DNA from: Chionoecetes opilio
Lineage: Eukaryota; Arthropoda; Malacostraca; Decapoda; Majidae
Direction of reading: 5' to 3'
Assembly: GCA_016584305.1 (NCBI GenBank)
Contig: JACEEZ010013521.1
Span: forward strand, 1-64,000
DNA length: 64,000 bases
In this document: positions 33,514 through 44,603 of the stretch, one piece after another
Layout of the letters: every line of letters starts with the position of its first letter
Position numbering within the stretch: the stretch's first letter is position 1
The notes under the pieces: generated by a model
What the model saw: only the letters and a program-made list of their open reading frames with translations
The model's database searches: none
What the model was told of the DNA's origin: nothing
Position numbers and translations under genes: made by a program

Positions 33514-34190
33514 GTGTCTCTTCAGACAGACCATTTTCCTCTCGTGGTGGATTTAAAATTTAATGGTCTCCCTGCTCTGACACAGGTCAGGCAGGATAAT
33601 GTGTCAAAGATTAAGTGGGATTTTCGGGACAAGAAGAAGAGAGAGGAGTACGTATGGTTGTGTAGTGACAGAGTTGCTGGGTGGCATTGCCTTAGATCCT
33701 GTCAGGGTATGTTGCTTCCAGAATGCATGCCTGGATCGTGGGCACCATGACGACATTGACGCCTTCCACGAGGCGTTGATAGAGTGCATGGTGCGTGCTG
33801 GCAAGGCTGTGTTTGGTTTTTGCAGGAAGAGATGGAGGCAGGTACCAGGCTGGAATGAGTTTGTTCGTGAGGCGCACAGTGCCGCGCGGGAGTCCTTCCT
33901 TGAATGGAGAGCGGGTGGTGGTCCGCGTTGGGGACCACTGGCTGAGAGGATGAGGAGCACCAGGGCCAGATTCAAGCTGTGTCTCAGGTGGTGTAAGTCA
34001 CATGAGCACCAGCTTCGTGCCCAGTCCCTGGCTGACAAGCTGGCATCTGGTGACTCCTTTAACTTTTGGCGTGGCGTGCGCAGCATGAACCCGGGCTCAC
34101 ACACGCTTCCCCTACGGGTGGATCACGCTGTGGGGGAGGAGGGCATCACCTCCATGTGGGGAGAACATTTCAAGGGCATTCTCAACTGTG
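33514..34190 (+). pseudogene. LINE X ORF2: region between endonuclease and RT
   Basis: Continues ORF2: TDHFPLVVDLKFN, then CFQNACLDRGHHDDID, RRWRQVPGWNEFVREAHSAA, SLADKLASGDSFNFWRGVRS and MWGEHFKGILNCV. The same text reads on without interruption in copy 2 (63973-63800 minus). Here it stops at the MULE. The rest of the linker is at 36531-36669. One frame change near 33640. Confidence 0.75.
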
Positions 34191-34195
34191 TGAGG

Positions 34196-36525
34196 AGGTA
34201 CACGGACAGGATGCCGAATGTACTTTTGCCGAAGGACAATAAGCCGAAGCCAAGATGCCGAACGGACACAAAGCCGAACGGCATAAGCCGAATGGACAAG
34301 AGGCTGAAAATACATACTTATGAAGTTTAAATATATGATTATCATTTAATTTCTACAATGCAACCATTTAAAAATTGTTGCATTGGACATAATAAAAAAA
34401 CTAGTTTTCCACGGATTTCTTTAATTGAATATACATGAAAGCATAAAAGAAATACATAAAAGCACTTTTTAAATGTTTCCTTACAGGTTTACAATGTAAA
34501 CATATAAAAATATCACATGTTTATTCTAAAAGTGTTGCAATAGAAAGATTAAAATGTACACAAAAAACTATATAAGACTATTTAAAAATTGTGAGCCAAA
34601 GATCGTAAAAACGCCAATCCTTCTCTTTTATTATAAGAACTACAAATGGATTTTATCCTATCGTTAATGGTATCATATTTTTTGTTTGGTCGTGATATGT
34701 CAATCCCTATAGATGCCTGCTCAATTAGAATTTCATTGGATGCCTGCTCACTTCTAATAACTTTTAGTAGTTTGGGGATTGTGGGATGAGTTACGTTAAG
34801 TCTATTTTTAAAAGCCTGGTGCCAACCTTTGAGAGAATTGTTTGCTCTCGGCAAATTATCATGAACTCGAGCGTGGACAGACCACACATCAACATAAAAA
34901 ATTTACCTCCTTCGACGCCCTCTCTGGACTATTCCTAACCACGTACTTTCAAAATAAACTAGAAAATCACATAATAACTCATCATTTTCGGCATTTAAGG
35001 AATTCACCAATTCGTAAAATAATTCATGCACATCAGAGGGTGGAACAAAGGCAAGTGCTTGTAACTGCTTGATGAAAAGGGCGTTATTGATTTGAACATA
35101 CCATTGTCGCAGTCCACAAGACTGGATATTTCGCCATAAACATTGTCCAAAATGAAAGAAACAACCCAATATTGATGTATTAGGAAAGTTCTTCTTAATG
35201 CTATTTATTGTTGCTCGTTCGAAGTCTATTTATTGAATCTGGATCCTGAACGCCTTTGCTTTTCAAAAATGAAAAAAATTTGTCATACGTTTTCTCTACT
35301 TTGTTACTCGCAATGCAATACACCAATGGCAAGGTTTTACTCCCTGAAATAATAGCATGTATAGTATACAGCTGTTTACCTAAAGGAGCAGATTGAAATG
35401 TGCCATCGCCAAACCATGTTTATTTACTAGATAGTAATTTCAAATTTTTCTCTGTCGAAAAAATAGTAATAGCAGTAGTTTCATAAAGCCGAAGATTTTC
35501 TCCACGTGTTGTCATGTTCAAGTCTTCACTATCGTCAATCTTTCTTGCTCGCCGTACCATTCTTCCAAGAGTTTCCCTCTTAGGCAGAGAACCAGCAATG
35601 CTGAGAGGCAATTCTTCAACGATATTATTAATTACACTGCTTGTCACCACTTCTGTCTGTTCTGCTCTAATTTTATCCAAAGCTTTTACAACCCTATTAT
35701 GAGCACCATCTGGAGGATGTGAATGATTTGAAACATTTCCCTGTCCGATATCACGTACAGTTCTAATTCTAGCGTTGCACACTTCGTTTTTCACATCTCC
35801 AGTAAGCGGTTTCCTTAACTTCTTTATCAACAACGTATATATATCCATTTAGAAGGAGCTTCTTGCCACCACGTGCTGTTTTAATAATTCCATGGTCAAA
35901 CTGTGGGGATAAAATTATTTTAAATGATTATGCTAACATTGTTTGAAATTATTTTTTAAAGAAAATAGGAATTAAATAGCGAATTAACAGGTGGAAAAAC
36001 TAACAATCTCGTTAAATCTTAAAGTTTCAAATTGGTGAATTGATAATTAAACTACTAAAAATAAAAATACTAAATAAAATAAAAATAAAATAAACATAAA
36101 AATATTTTCTTTAGGGCTTTACTTACCAATAAAACAGAGCTGTGTACAGTGTGAGTCGCTGGATTGAACTGATTCCAGAGCAGGAAAATAACAAACTCGA
36201 CTCTTAAAACATTATAATGAAGCTTCATAAACGTATTATGAATCAAGCAATGAAGCTTTACACGTAAACCGTCGTTACAGACACGAATGACTGACAATCT
36301 CATTAAAATAAAATAAAAATAAAAAATAAAATAAAAATGAAATGTTATGTATGTTATGGTATGTATGTTTTTTTATTATTATTTTTATTGTCCATTCGGC
36401 TTTATGTCCGTTTGGCATTGTGTCCGTTCGGCATTGTGTCCGTTCGGCTTTGTGTCCATTCGGCATCTTGGCTTTGGCTTCCCGTCCTTCGGCAAAAGTG
36501 CATTCGGCATCCTGTCTGCACACCT
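34196..36525 (-). mobile_element. MULE (Mutator-like, Phantom type) with TIRs, 2.33 kb
   Basis: Inverted ends: AGGTACACGGACAGGATGCC (34196) and GGCATCCTGTCTGCACACCT (to 36525), alignable for over 100 bp. They contain subrepeats of GCCGAACGGACACA, four to five times in the right TIR. TGAGG flanks both sides (34191-34195 and 36526-36530); MULEs usually make 8-11 bp duplications, so part may have decayed. Carries an FLYWCH/MULE transposase relic on the minus strand. Inserted in LINE X ORF2, where copy 2 has the uninterrupted sequence. Confidence 0.85.
34582..35910 (-). pseudogene. MULE transposase with FLYWCH finger, broken
   Basis: Read on the minus strand from about 35910. An FLYWCH finger comes first (GGKKLLLNGYIYVVDKE, AYWRCE, CNARIRTV, HSHPPDGAH; Cys/Cys/His/His ligands visible, with a frame change inside). 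Then RAEQTEVVTSSVINNI and the catalytic core start FGDGTFQSAPLGKQLYTIHA (about 35415; the D of DGTF is the first catalytic Asp), then KTLPLVYCIASNK and VEKTYDKFFSFLKSKG. The last part reads RANNSLKGWHQAFKNRLN (NNxxExW block, with E replaced by K). Frameshifts and stops between 35220 and 34890 inactivate it. Confidence 0.75.
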
Positions 36526-37087
36526 TGAGGGACGAGGAGAGTGAGAATGCCCTGCGTGGAGGGATGCGTGGTGTGTCGTTGTAGGGTTTCCGCAGCGTGG
36601 ACCACGAGGAAATGAGAGGGATCTTGCAAAGCCTCTCCTCCAGTGAGGCTTTGGGTATGGATGGGCTCCCTTCTGGGCAGGTTTGTTTGATTTAAATAAA
36701 GTTGATTTTAATCACAGATTTAAATCATGATTTAAATCAAATTATTTTTAAAAGAAAATCACTGATTTAAATCATTACCTTATCATTACACTTAAACCTC
36801 GGCTATCGCGCCTAATTGGTGCCGCTATCGGCGCACGATAGCCGAAATCGCGATAGCCGAACAACAGAACTGATGGTAATAATTCTATTTGGTGCCAGGA
36901 CCCCCAAGATGACCACATATCTTACCACTTTTTTCATGTTTTTACCGTTTTTTTCAGCATATGATGAAATAATAAATCAAATCAGGAATCATAAAAACAA
37001 CATACATTTTACAGCACTTTATTTACCTTTTATCGGGGATGACGAGGGGCTTAGATGGATGAGAGCCGAGGCTTGTGTGGAGTGTTG

Positions 37088-37855
37088 TCATTTATGACCA
37101 CCACGACGTGCCTGTAACTCGTCCAGAATGTCTTCCATTGTTGCACAAGTGAAGCCCTCAAAGTCGGATGGTTCATCAATGACAGGGGGATCATTGGAGG
37201 GTCCTGGTTGTGGTCCATTCTTGTGTTGCTGTGCCTGGTTGCGGCTCCGTAAAAACTCAGTGATCTGACGTTGACGGAGAGTTCATGTGGTCATGATACT
37301 GCTGCTCATAACTTGCCACTGCCTGACGAATCAACGAACACTTCAACTCGCTGTTAGTAGTTAAGTCTTGTTCAGGGATGTGGCGTAACCTGCAACTCAA
37401 ATATATAAATGTCTTGATATTGGCAAAGATAAAAAAAAAACACGCCGCACATTGTTATCTCCCTCTTCCTCTTCAGTGCTGTCCGCTGCACCTGCCACAT
37501 CATCCTCTTCCATTATAATGTCAGCAGTCACTGCAGGAGGCTGAATCATTTCCCTAATGTCCTCACCAGTCATGTCAGCAAATCCAGCTCCAGGGATTTG
37601 CCGTGCCTCTGCCACCGCCGCTTCTATATATCTGTGTCTCGAGTGACTGTGGGTTACTAGGTAGTGGGCACTGCCACCTGGCGGTCCTCAGGCAAACCCT
37701 CCAAAATTTTACGCCAAGCAGTATTGATAGTGGTATTGTTCCAGCAGTCTACCACTAAAGTCGACTGCCTGTTGTACGAAGTACAATTTCCAATGACAAA
37801 TCACTTTATGTTCTGCCTCAGTATCACCTTGCGTGATAGTGGGAGGACAAGGTAA
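37088..37855 (-). pseudogene. Tigger/pogo transposase, C-terminal remnant
   Basis: Minus-strand pieces: VDCWNNTTINTAWRKILEGL (about 37770-37710), then IPGAGFADMTGEDIREMIQP and IIMEEDD (37610-37490), then VIDEPSDFEGFTCATMEDIL and LDELQARRGGHK ending at the stop at 37090-37088. W.N.TI..AW.K and GF.D.T.E.I.E.I are the usual layout after the DDD core of Tigger transposases. The catalytic core itself is gone. Frames change near 37640 and 37390. Confidence 0.65.
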
Positions 37856-38122
37856 ATCTGCCTTTATACAAAGTTTCCTTCAATGCTATCACTGCACCCA
37901 GAGAGTACGCGCACTTTAGTGACTTGACTGAGGTGGCGGGAGCTGCGGGAAGTCCAGGAATAGAGCAACCAATCATAGCTCGCTGCTAATGTCTTGCCGT
38001 CTACTCGATCGCAACGCCTCTACCGGCTGACCTATCATGAGCCCTCGGGTGGGGTTATGGGATTCCCGCATTGCTGTCTACGTTTTACGTTATAATGCAC
38101 TCACTTATTCTTTTAATCAACG

Positions 38123-38125
<3 letters not shown>

Positions 38126-38199
<74 letters not shown>
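38126..38199. repeat. (CA)n microsatellite
   Basis: About 37 uninterrupted CA units. The reverse arm of the foldback has only a short, interrupted CA stretch at the same place, so the array expanded after the arms formed. Confidence 0.95.
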
Positions 38200-38201
<2 letters not shown>

Positions 38202-38659
38202 TCCCCCTTGAGCAAGGGGATGGGTGTGTGTGGTGTGTGAGGTCCCAGCATTGCCCAAAGATCGGTAATAATGAGCTCCAAGCTCGCACTGAGAGGGTGA
38301 AAACTGGCAATCGCGAGCCAGCTCGCGTGGACAAGACCATGGGTGAATGACACAAGCGTAACAGCTAGGCGTCCTTGTTCTATAAATACACCGTTAGGGC
38401 ATTCCAGGGGCAGGTAGAGGGGAGTGAGGTCAGGTCAGGTTCCCCAGGTGTTATCACAGGCTGTCAAGGACGCTCGGGCGACATTGTGTGTCACGCAGCC
38501 TGTCACGTTCACCGTTAACAGGCTGTTGACGACATCTCTCATACTGTTAGCTGTTACGTTAACTATTTAAAAATTATAAATTTGCATAGTACGTCTGCAT
38601 GGTTTTATGAATGGCTTGCAATTTGAGGGTAAAACAACGACTCTGTATACCTTCCTTTA

Positions 38660-38960
38660 GGCCCGGTTCACACTTCACGTTTTTGCTGTCCGTAGTTTAC
38701 ATGCGTCTTGTCATCAGTGACGTCACTCCCTGCCTGTGTACTGTGTGTAGTGTGAACCAGGCTACAACCACCACGTTGCTGGAGCAGTGATGACGTCACT
38801 GACCTTGAGAGATGCGCGTCCAGGCTCACATTATTCGGAGCTCCAAATTCTTTCTCCGCGGGCTGCGGGAGTGACGGGGTGACGTCACTGTGACATCACT
38901 GATCGCCACGCCACGCCCACGTAGACACTGACAGCAAAAACGTGTAGTATGAACCCCGCC
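38660..38960. mobile_element. PIF/Harbinger-like MITE, 301 bp
   Basis: Ends GGCCCGGTTCACACTTCACG (38660) and CGTGTAGTATGAACCCCGCC (to 38960), flanked by TTA on both sides (38657-38659, 38961-38963). The 3 bp TTA target and GG.C.GTTCACAC ends are the PIF/Harbinger pattern. Interior has several TGACGTCA palindromes. No coding frame. Confidence 0.75.
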
Positions 38961-39609
38961 TTACATTTGGCAATGTAACTGAGTGTCCTTGACAGCCTGT
39001 GATAACACCTGGGGAACCTGACCTGACCTCACTCCCCTCTACCTGCCCCTGGAATGTCCTGACGGTGTATTTATAGAACAAGGACGCCTAACTGTTACGC
39101 CTTTGTGTGTATGTTTGTGTGAACGTTGATTAAAAGAAAAAGTGAGTGCATTATAACGTAAAACGCAGAGGCAGCTGCAGCATTGTCCTCACTCACAAAC
39201 ATCCTGTTCCACCACCACAGACATCCACCATTTCCTGGTGTGGACGGGCCGTAATAAACCGTATAAATTTGTATATTACTCAATCAATCATCAATAGGGC
39301 ATACGCCGGGGGCGCGTCGCCTCGCCCACCCTACGACGCCACTCCCGGGGGTCACCATGCGCGAGTTCCCATGCAGGCTCCTTTCCCATACCAAGCAGCT
39401 CTCGACAAGATATCGAGATATCGAGTATTGTATATTACTGACTACAGTAAATTTGCTTGAATTGTCCTCCGTTCGTAAATGTGGTATTAGGTCGGTATAG
39501 TGTGCTTTCAAAAGTGCTAGGATTCTTACCTAGTACATCATCGTGTAGATTTCTTCAATATGAGTATTTATCCCATTTCCAATGGGGGATAAATGCGATA
39601 TGGTGATAA

Positions 39610-39800
39610 ATACGAGGGTGTCTCGAATCGTCCAGACACCCTCTAATCACAGGCGCCACTTTAAAACTCCTGCCTGCGCCACCACGGGCGAGGGCCAACC
39701 ATCACAGCTCTCAAGTGAACCTCCAGAGCCTACCATCCCACCTCTGGAGGTCACTGCCTACAGGCACTATCGGCCCATATGTGTATAAAAAAAGAAAAAA
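39610..39800 (+). mobile_element. SINE-like repeat S, copy 1
   Basis: CACGGGCGAGGGCCAACCAT and AGTGAACCTCCAGAGCCTAC recur at 48890-48945. The copy ends in an A-rich tail (39786-39808). It behaves like a poly(A) retroposon. No pol III boxes recognised. Confidence 0.45.
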
Positions 39801-39934
39801 AGAAAAAGGGATGTGTGATAGCCGTGAAATGCGGTAGCTTGCTGCGCTATAGCCGAGGATTATAGTACATTTGGGTATGTGCGATAGCCGTAAAGCGCGA
39901 TAGCCGAATGCGCGATAGCTGAGGTTTGAATGTA

Positions 39935-40699
39935 CACACAAACCTCGATTTCCCGGACTAATAGGGGGGAGCACTGGTCCGGGAACCGCAAAAGTCCGGA
40001 AATCGCAAGTAAAGAAAAAAATAGGGGGAGCACTGGTCCGGGAACCGCAAAAGTCCGGGAATCGCAAGTAAAAAAAAAAAAAAAAAAAGTCCGATGCCAT
40101 AACCCACCCCCGGACGTTTATCCTACTCTAGTATTTACTGTCCGGCAACCGACAATATCAACTACCCCGCCGCGGACATTTAAGTCCGCTGAGCATGCAG
40201 CCACCTGGCGGGAGGCAGCAGAAAGTGTTCAATAGTCTCAAGAGACATTCCTGCACCAGGGGCAGTGGGGAGCAGAGGACTAACGGAGGCTGTGCAGGTG
40301 AACCGTGAGTGTTGTGTGCCCAAATGTAAACAATACGACCGCTGAGCATGCTGCCACCTGGCGGGAGGCAGCAGAAAGTGTTCAATAGTCTCAGAAATGT
40401 TCTTGCACCAGGGGCAGTGGGAGTCAGGTGACTGACAGAGGCTGTGCAGGTGAACCGTGAATGTTGTGTGCCCAAATGTAAACAATACGACCACTGAGCA
40501 TGCTGCCACCTGGCGGGAGGCGCGGACACTGACCAGGGGTGACAGGAGACGCTCGGACCGCCGGACAACTTGGTCAATTTACGAACAGGACCAGGCATTT
40601 CAACGGGGGAAAAAAAAAAAAAAAGTCCGAGACTGACATATCCCCGGACCTCGGATTTTGTCCGGCAAATCCGATATCCGGGAAATCGAGGTTTGTGTG
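39935..40699 (-). mobile_element. Family A MITE, copy A2
   Basis: Ends CACACAAACCTCG and CGAGGTTTGTGTG, with TA on both sides. Inverted orientation relative to A1. A 60 bp block with GGGGGGAGCACTGGTCCGGG is doubled at 39963-40075. The 152 bp LINE-derived unit is present about two and a half times. Confidence 0.8.
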
Positions 40700-41746
40700 T
40701 ATTTGAAAACGAGAGGGGAAAGAAGGAAAACTAAGCAAATGGGCTTTATGAACACTAATTTTATCATTGTAGTATAATCATATCATAATGAGACACAATG
40801 AGTGGTGCGGGGGAATCCACTGTGGCACTTTGAGATAGCAAATTGCCATGTGGCTGTTTTCACAGCAGAAATATTTTTTTCTCAATTATATATATATTTT
40901 TGTTGTACTGTACAAAAAGCCACACTACTACAGTATAACCTAAAGTTGAATGTGCATGTTACTTTTGTTTATAAAAAGCCAAAGTGATATTAACCAAAGT
41001 TTAATATGCATTATGATTAATTATAATTATCAAACAAAAAATATAATTCTCTTGTTTAACCGCCAAAGTAATTATTACTACAACAAAAATACCATTGAAT
41101 CCGATTGACTTCCTATTGGGAAGTCAAGTAGCAAGGATGACTATGAAAAATTAGGCCGAACAGTACGATATAGCAAAATCAGGCAATATTTTGTGTAGCC
41201 GACTCTCATCACAGACAGAATATTTTAAGACCTTTCATATGCCAGCTAGGAGGTTATTACCGTAGGTCAAATTAGTAATCATTTGGTGTGTCTTGTGGGG
41301 AGGGGGGTAAAGCTTGCAGGACGGTAAAGACCGCCCACTCGATCCCCCAGACAATAGGAACCAAGAATGGGACAGGGCCTGCTGGATGTGTTTTCGCAAG
41401 CATCAGTGCAGCCTGGGCTAGCTTAGACCGGTCTAGACAGGCCTGGCAAACGTCGCGAAAATGCGCTTATAGACATAGGCCTATTGATGTGAAAACGTCC
41501 ATCACAGAAATAGAAAATTTGTAAATTCATCTGTATTTCATGTAAATGCATTTTTTATACACTTATTCTATCTCGTTAGTTATAAATATGGTAAATAATA
41601 TCCTACAGTACAGTAGTTAGATTTCATGTAGAACATCAAATTAATAAAAATAAAAAATCTATTTAAATCAAATAAATTGATTTAAATCAAATAAATCGTT
41701 TATTTTTATTATTTAAAAAAAAAAAATCAACAACCCTGCTTCTGGG

Positions 41747-42892
41747 GCATTTAAGTATGCGCCAACGAGCCTGGTTACATGGCTCTGTCTCTTCATCAAT
41801 GCCTGTGTCTGCCATCAGTACATATCCAGTCAGGTCTTGGCAGTACTTATAGTGCCTTTACTTAAGAGCAAAGTGAAGGACCCTGCTAACTCTGGCAATT
41901 ACAGGCCCATTGCCATAGCGACCGCCCTGTCCAAGGTGCTGGAGAAAGTGGTGCTCCATCGTCTTGAGGCCTACCTGTATACACTGGACAATCAGTTCAG
42001 TTATAAGAAAGGCCTTGGCACTGAGATGTGTGTGTGGACATTGAAGAATATCATTCATTACTACACTTCCAGAAATGCACCTGTTTATCTGTGTTTCCTG
42101 TATGCCAGAAAGGCGTTTGACAGAGTAAATTACTGGAAGCTCTTTCATACACTTCTCGTCAGGGGTAAACCTGGGTACATTGTTAATTTATTAATGTACT
42201 GGTACACTACCCAGGAATTTACTGTTAAGTGGGGTAATTCCTTCTCGCTGTCCTTTAGAACAGCCAATGGTATTCGGCAGGGGGGGATTTAATCCCCCTA
42301 CCTGTACAATGTGTACACGGATGATCTCAGTGCCAACCTTCGTGATACAAGTATCGGCTGCCACATACATGATGGGTGCATCAACTCACCGAGCTATGCT
42401 GATGATATGGTACTGCTCGCACCCACTGCGGATGCGTTGCAGTACCTTATCAATGTGTGTCAGGTGTATGCTGTCAAGCATGACATTGTCTACAACACCA
42501 CTAAGACAGAGTGCATGGTAGTATCACCGGCACACAATCAGGTGAATTACCTTAAAACAGCATGGCTCAGTGGGTCTCCCCTCACTTTAGTGGATAGATT
42601 CGCATACTTAGGCCATGTTATATCCCACGACATGACTGATGATGATGATATCATCAAGCAGACCACTAAGCTTCTTGTTGTGGGAAATACTCTACAGAGG
42701 AAATTTTCCTACTGTAGCAGAGGTGAAGATGGAGTTATTCAGGAGTCACTGCAAATCGCTGTGGTCGCGGTTCAAGGTGGCCACTCTGAACCGCCGTAAG
42801 GTCTGTCACAATGACATCCTTAAGAGGCTTCTGGGCCTGACCAGGTGGTCCAGGTCGTCCCTGGCTTTCGCGATGAACGGGGTGAACAATTT
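41747..42892 (+). pseudogene. LINE X ORF2: reverse transcriptase, one in-frame stop
   Basis: One open frame apart from a TAA at 42290-42292. Blocks: KDPANSGNYRPIAIATALSK, QFSYKKGLGTEM, FLYARKAFDRVN (motif A; the Asp after FL is Tyr, codon 42101-42103), TANGIRQGG, then after the stop SPYLYNVYTDDLS, SYADDMVLLAPTADAL (motif C, both Asp present), KTECMVVSP and RFAYLGHVIS. The stop and the motif A change are both shared with copy 2. The RT cannot work as read. Confidence 0.85.
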
Positions 42893-43123
42893 TTTTGTCC
42901 TTTTTTTTTTTACATCCCAAAGGACTGGCCAAGAGAGAAAAAAAAAGTACTAACACAAAGCCCGCTTAATTGCCAGTCCCTATAAAGAAGACAGTAGGAG
43001 AATAAAGAAGGGGGTGGGCCAATTTAGTTCGGGAGGTGTCTTGTTACTCTTCTCTTAAAAATATTTAAGTTGTAGGAAGGTGGAAAAATAGAACCAGGAA
43101 GAGAGTTCCAGAGTTTACCAGAA
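42893..43123 (-). mobile_element. LINE W 3' fragment inserted in LINE X
   Basis: Minus-strand 230 bp beginning with a T-run (the poly(A) tail) and matching the 3' end of LINE W at 50050-50280 (AAAGCCCGCTT, GCCAGTCCCTATAAAGAAGA, GGCCAATTTAGTTCGGGAGG). LINE X copy 2 reads GTGAACAATCTGGATG across this point. A 5'-truncated retroposition event. Confidence 0.8.
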
Positions 43124-43434
43124 TCTGGATGTGATCCGTTGACACTCCATGTTCAGCTTAAGGAGTAGGGTGGGGCTCTCTGCGAACTCCATCATCACCT
43201 CCGTCAGGCAGAGCTCGGCCTATGTATATGGCCTATACAACAGGTGGTTGCACCTGCTGTTTGTACTGATTGTGCCTGAGAACATTTAGAGAAGTTTATT
43301 GAAATAAATGATTCACATCATGGGTTCACTAAATGTACAGTACTCGTCAAAAGTATGTGGCGCCCTGCTTCCGCCCCCGCACAACAAACAATACATAAGG
43401 AAATTTATAGAAAATAATGTATTATAATTACCTT

Positions 43435-44280
43435 TTAATACTTGGTTGGGTGGCCTTTTCTCTTCTTCATGGCTTGGAGATGTCGGGGTAGTGAAAGAGC
43501 TAGGTTTCTTAGGTGTTCAGGTGAGATGTTTGCCCAGGACTCATGGATAGCCTTCTCGAGCTTGGGTATGGAGCTGACGTCTTTTCCCTGCAGATCCTTC
43601 TTGACCATGTGCCACAGGTTCTCAATTGGGTTGAGCTCCGGGCTGTTACCTGGGCAATCCTTTATGAAGGGTACCATGCAGTCATCAAGCCACTGAGTGA
43701 CAGATTTGGCAGTGTGAGCAGGAGCACCGTCCTGTTGAAACACTGGCATGTGTGAGATCGAAAGAATCTGGCAAATGTTCACAAAGCAGCTCCAGGTAAA
43801 CAGCTTGATTCACTTTAAGGTTTTTAGGAAGCACAACAAGCCTAAAACTTCTGCCAGAGAAACAACCCCACACCATAAGTGAATCTGGGTGTTTTACGGT
43901 GCTCTCCACATACCGTGAGTCGAGGGAGTCACTGCCTAGGCGACGGTACACTCGAGCTCCTCGGTTATATGTCACAGTAAATGTTGCCTCATCAGACCAC
44001 AACACTGACAACCAGTCACCATCAGTCCAAGCAAGATATTTCTTGGTGAAAGTGACCCGGCGAGCTCTCTGCGCGCGTGTAAGAAGTGGCTTCTTCAGTG
44101 GCTTGTGGCTAGTATAACCCAACTCGTGGACTCGGCGAGATACGGTACACACAGACACTGCACCAAACACTTTAGGGTTGTTTTCCTTCAATACCCTTGC
44201 TGTAACGCGAGGGGTACTCTCCAACGAACGTTTTTGAATTGCATCTTCTCAGCCATTTTTTGACCGATTTCCTTGTGACA
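43435..44280 (-). pseudogene. Tc1 transposase, central and C-terminal parts
   Basis: LESTPRVTARVLKENN, TVSRRVHELGYTSHKPLKKP and LTRAQRARRVTF (end of the DNA-binding region), VLWSDEATFTV (first catalytic Asp), VKHPDSLMVWGCFSGR, then after a frame change near 43750 VFQQDGAPAHTAKSVTQWL (second Asp), NSPELNPIENLWHMVKKDL (third acidic residue, E) and the end KKRKGHPTKY. The DDE triad is visible. Cut-and-paste transposition in the nucleus. Broken by an early stop near 44250, a frameshift and the nested insertion. Confidence 0.85.
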
Positions 44281-44603
44281 TGAGCATATGATAATTCATT
44301 GTTATTCTAACAATTTGTTATGAGAATATTTTGAAAATTGTTTTCGATTTTTTTTTTTTGTTAAAAAAAAAAAAAAAAAAAAAATTTAAGGATAATTTTC
44401 CCATATATCAAAACTAAGACTTTAAAACAACAACAAAATCTGAACAGATTTTTCTACGATATTTGATTTTGTGTCCTAAAGTTTCGTGAAAATCGTGCCA
44501 AAAATAAAAGCAGAGATGAATTTTATGTTCATTTTATACTAGTTTTGAGAAAAACGCGTTTGAAGTTTTGCTAAAGTTTCTGCGCTCCAGTGAAGGTACT
44601 ATA

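Larger units (their letters stand above)
38073..39170. repeat. Foldback with CA microsatellite and nested MITE
   Basis: CGTTTTACGTTATAATGCAC (38081) and the stretch TCCTTGTTCTATAAATACACC...CCTGTGATAACACC recur in reverse complement at 38978-39170. The left arm also holds (CA)n at 38126-38199 and about 130 bp not present in the right arm. TATAAATA occurs in both arms. The centre is occupied by a 301 bp MITE. Confidence 0.75.
36789..39932 (-). mobile_element. Tigger-type element (family E) with nested repeats
   Basis: Ends CACTTAAACCTCGGCTATCGC (36789) and GCGATAGCTGAGGTTTGAATG (to 39932), with TA on both sides (36787-36788 and 39933-39934). Subterminal GCGATAGCCGA motifs repeat at both ends. 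Holds a transposase remnant (37088-37855, minus), a foldback (38073-39170) and a Harbinger-type MITE (38660-38960). The right TA is shared with the adjoining family A MITE. Confidence 0.75.
36678..41738. mobile_element. hAT-type element, 5.06 kb, perfect 8 bp target duplication
   Basis: CTTCTGGG occurs on both sides (36670-36677 and 41739-41746). The ends are CAGGTTTGTTTGATT (left) and AATCAACAACCCTG (right), variants of CAGGGTTGTTGAT. Removing the element gives GGGCTCCCTTCTGGGGCATT, matching the uninterrupted LINE X copy 2 (CCCATCTGGGGCATT). Subterminal zones are rich in GATTTAAATCA. It contains a Tigger relic (36789-39932) and a family A MITE (39935-40699). No hAT transposase is visible, so it moved with help from elsewhere. 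Confidence 0.9.
32825..43275 (+). mobile_element. LINE X copy 1, near full length, with three nested insertions
   Basis: Plus-strand non-LTR element: endonuclease (32838-33486), linker (33514-34190, resuming 36531-36669), RT (41747-42892) and C-terminal tail (43124-43275). It is interrupted by a MULE (34196-36525), a hAT-type element (36678-41738) and a LINE W 3' fragment (42893-43123). Comparison with copy 2 at the right edge, which lacks all three, proves the insertions. The clade is not certain; it lies in the broad Jockey/I-like group by domain layout. Confidence 0.8.

Noticed and set aside
36275..36629. Frames with repeated CPFG/HSALCPFG or NGHKAERT motifs
   Set aside because: They are the subrepeats of the MULE terminal inverted repeat.
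38113..38355. Cys-Val or His-Thr repeat proteins
   Set aside because: Translations of the (CA)n array.
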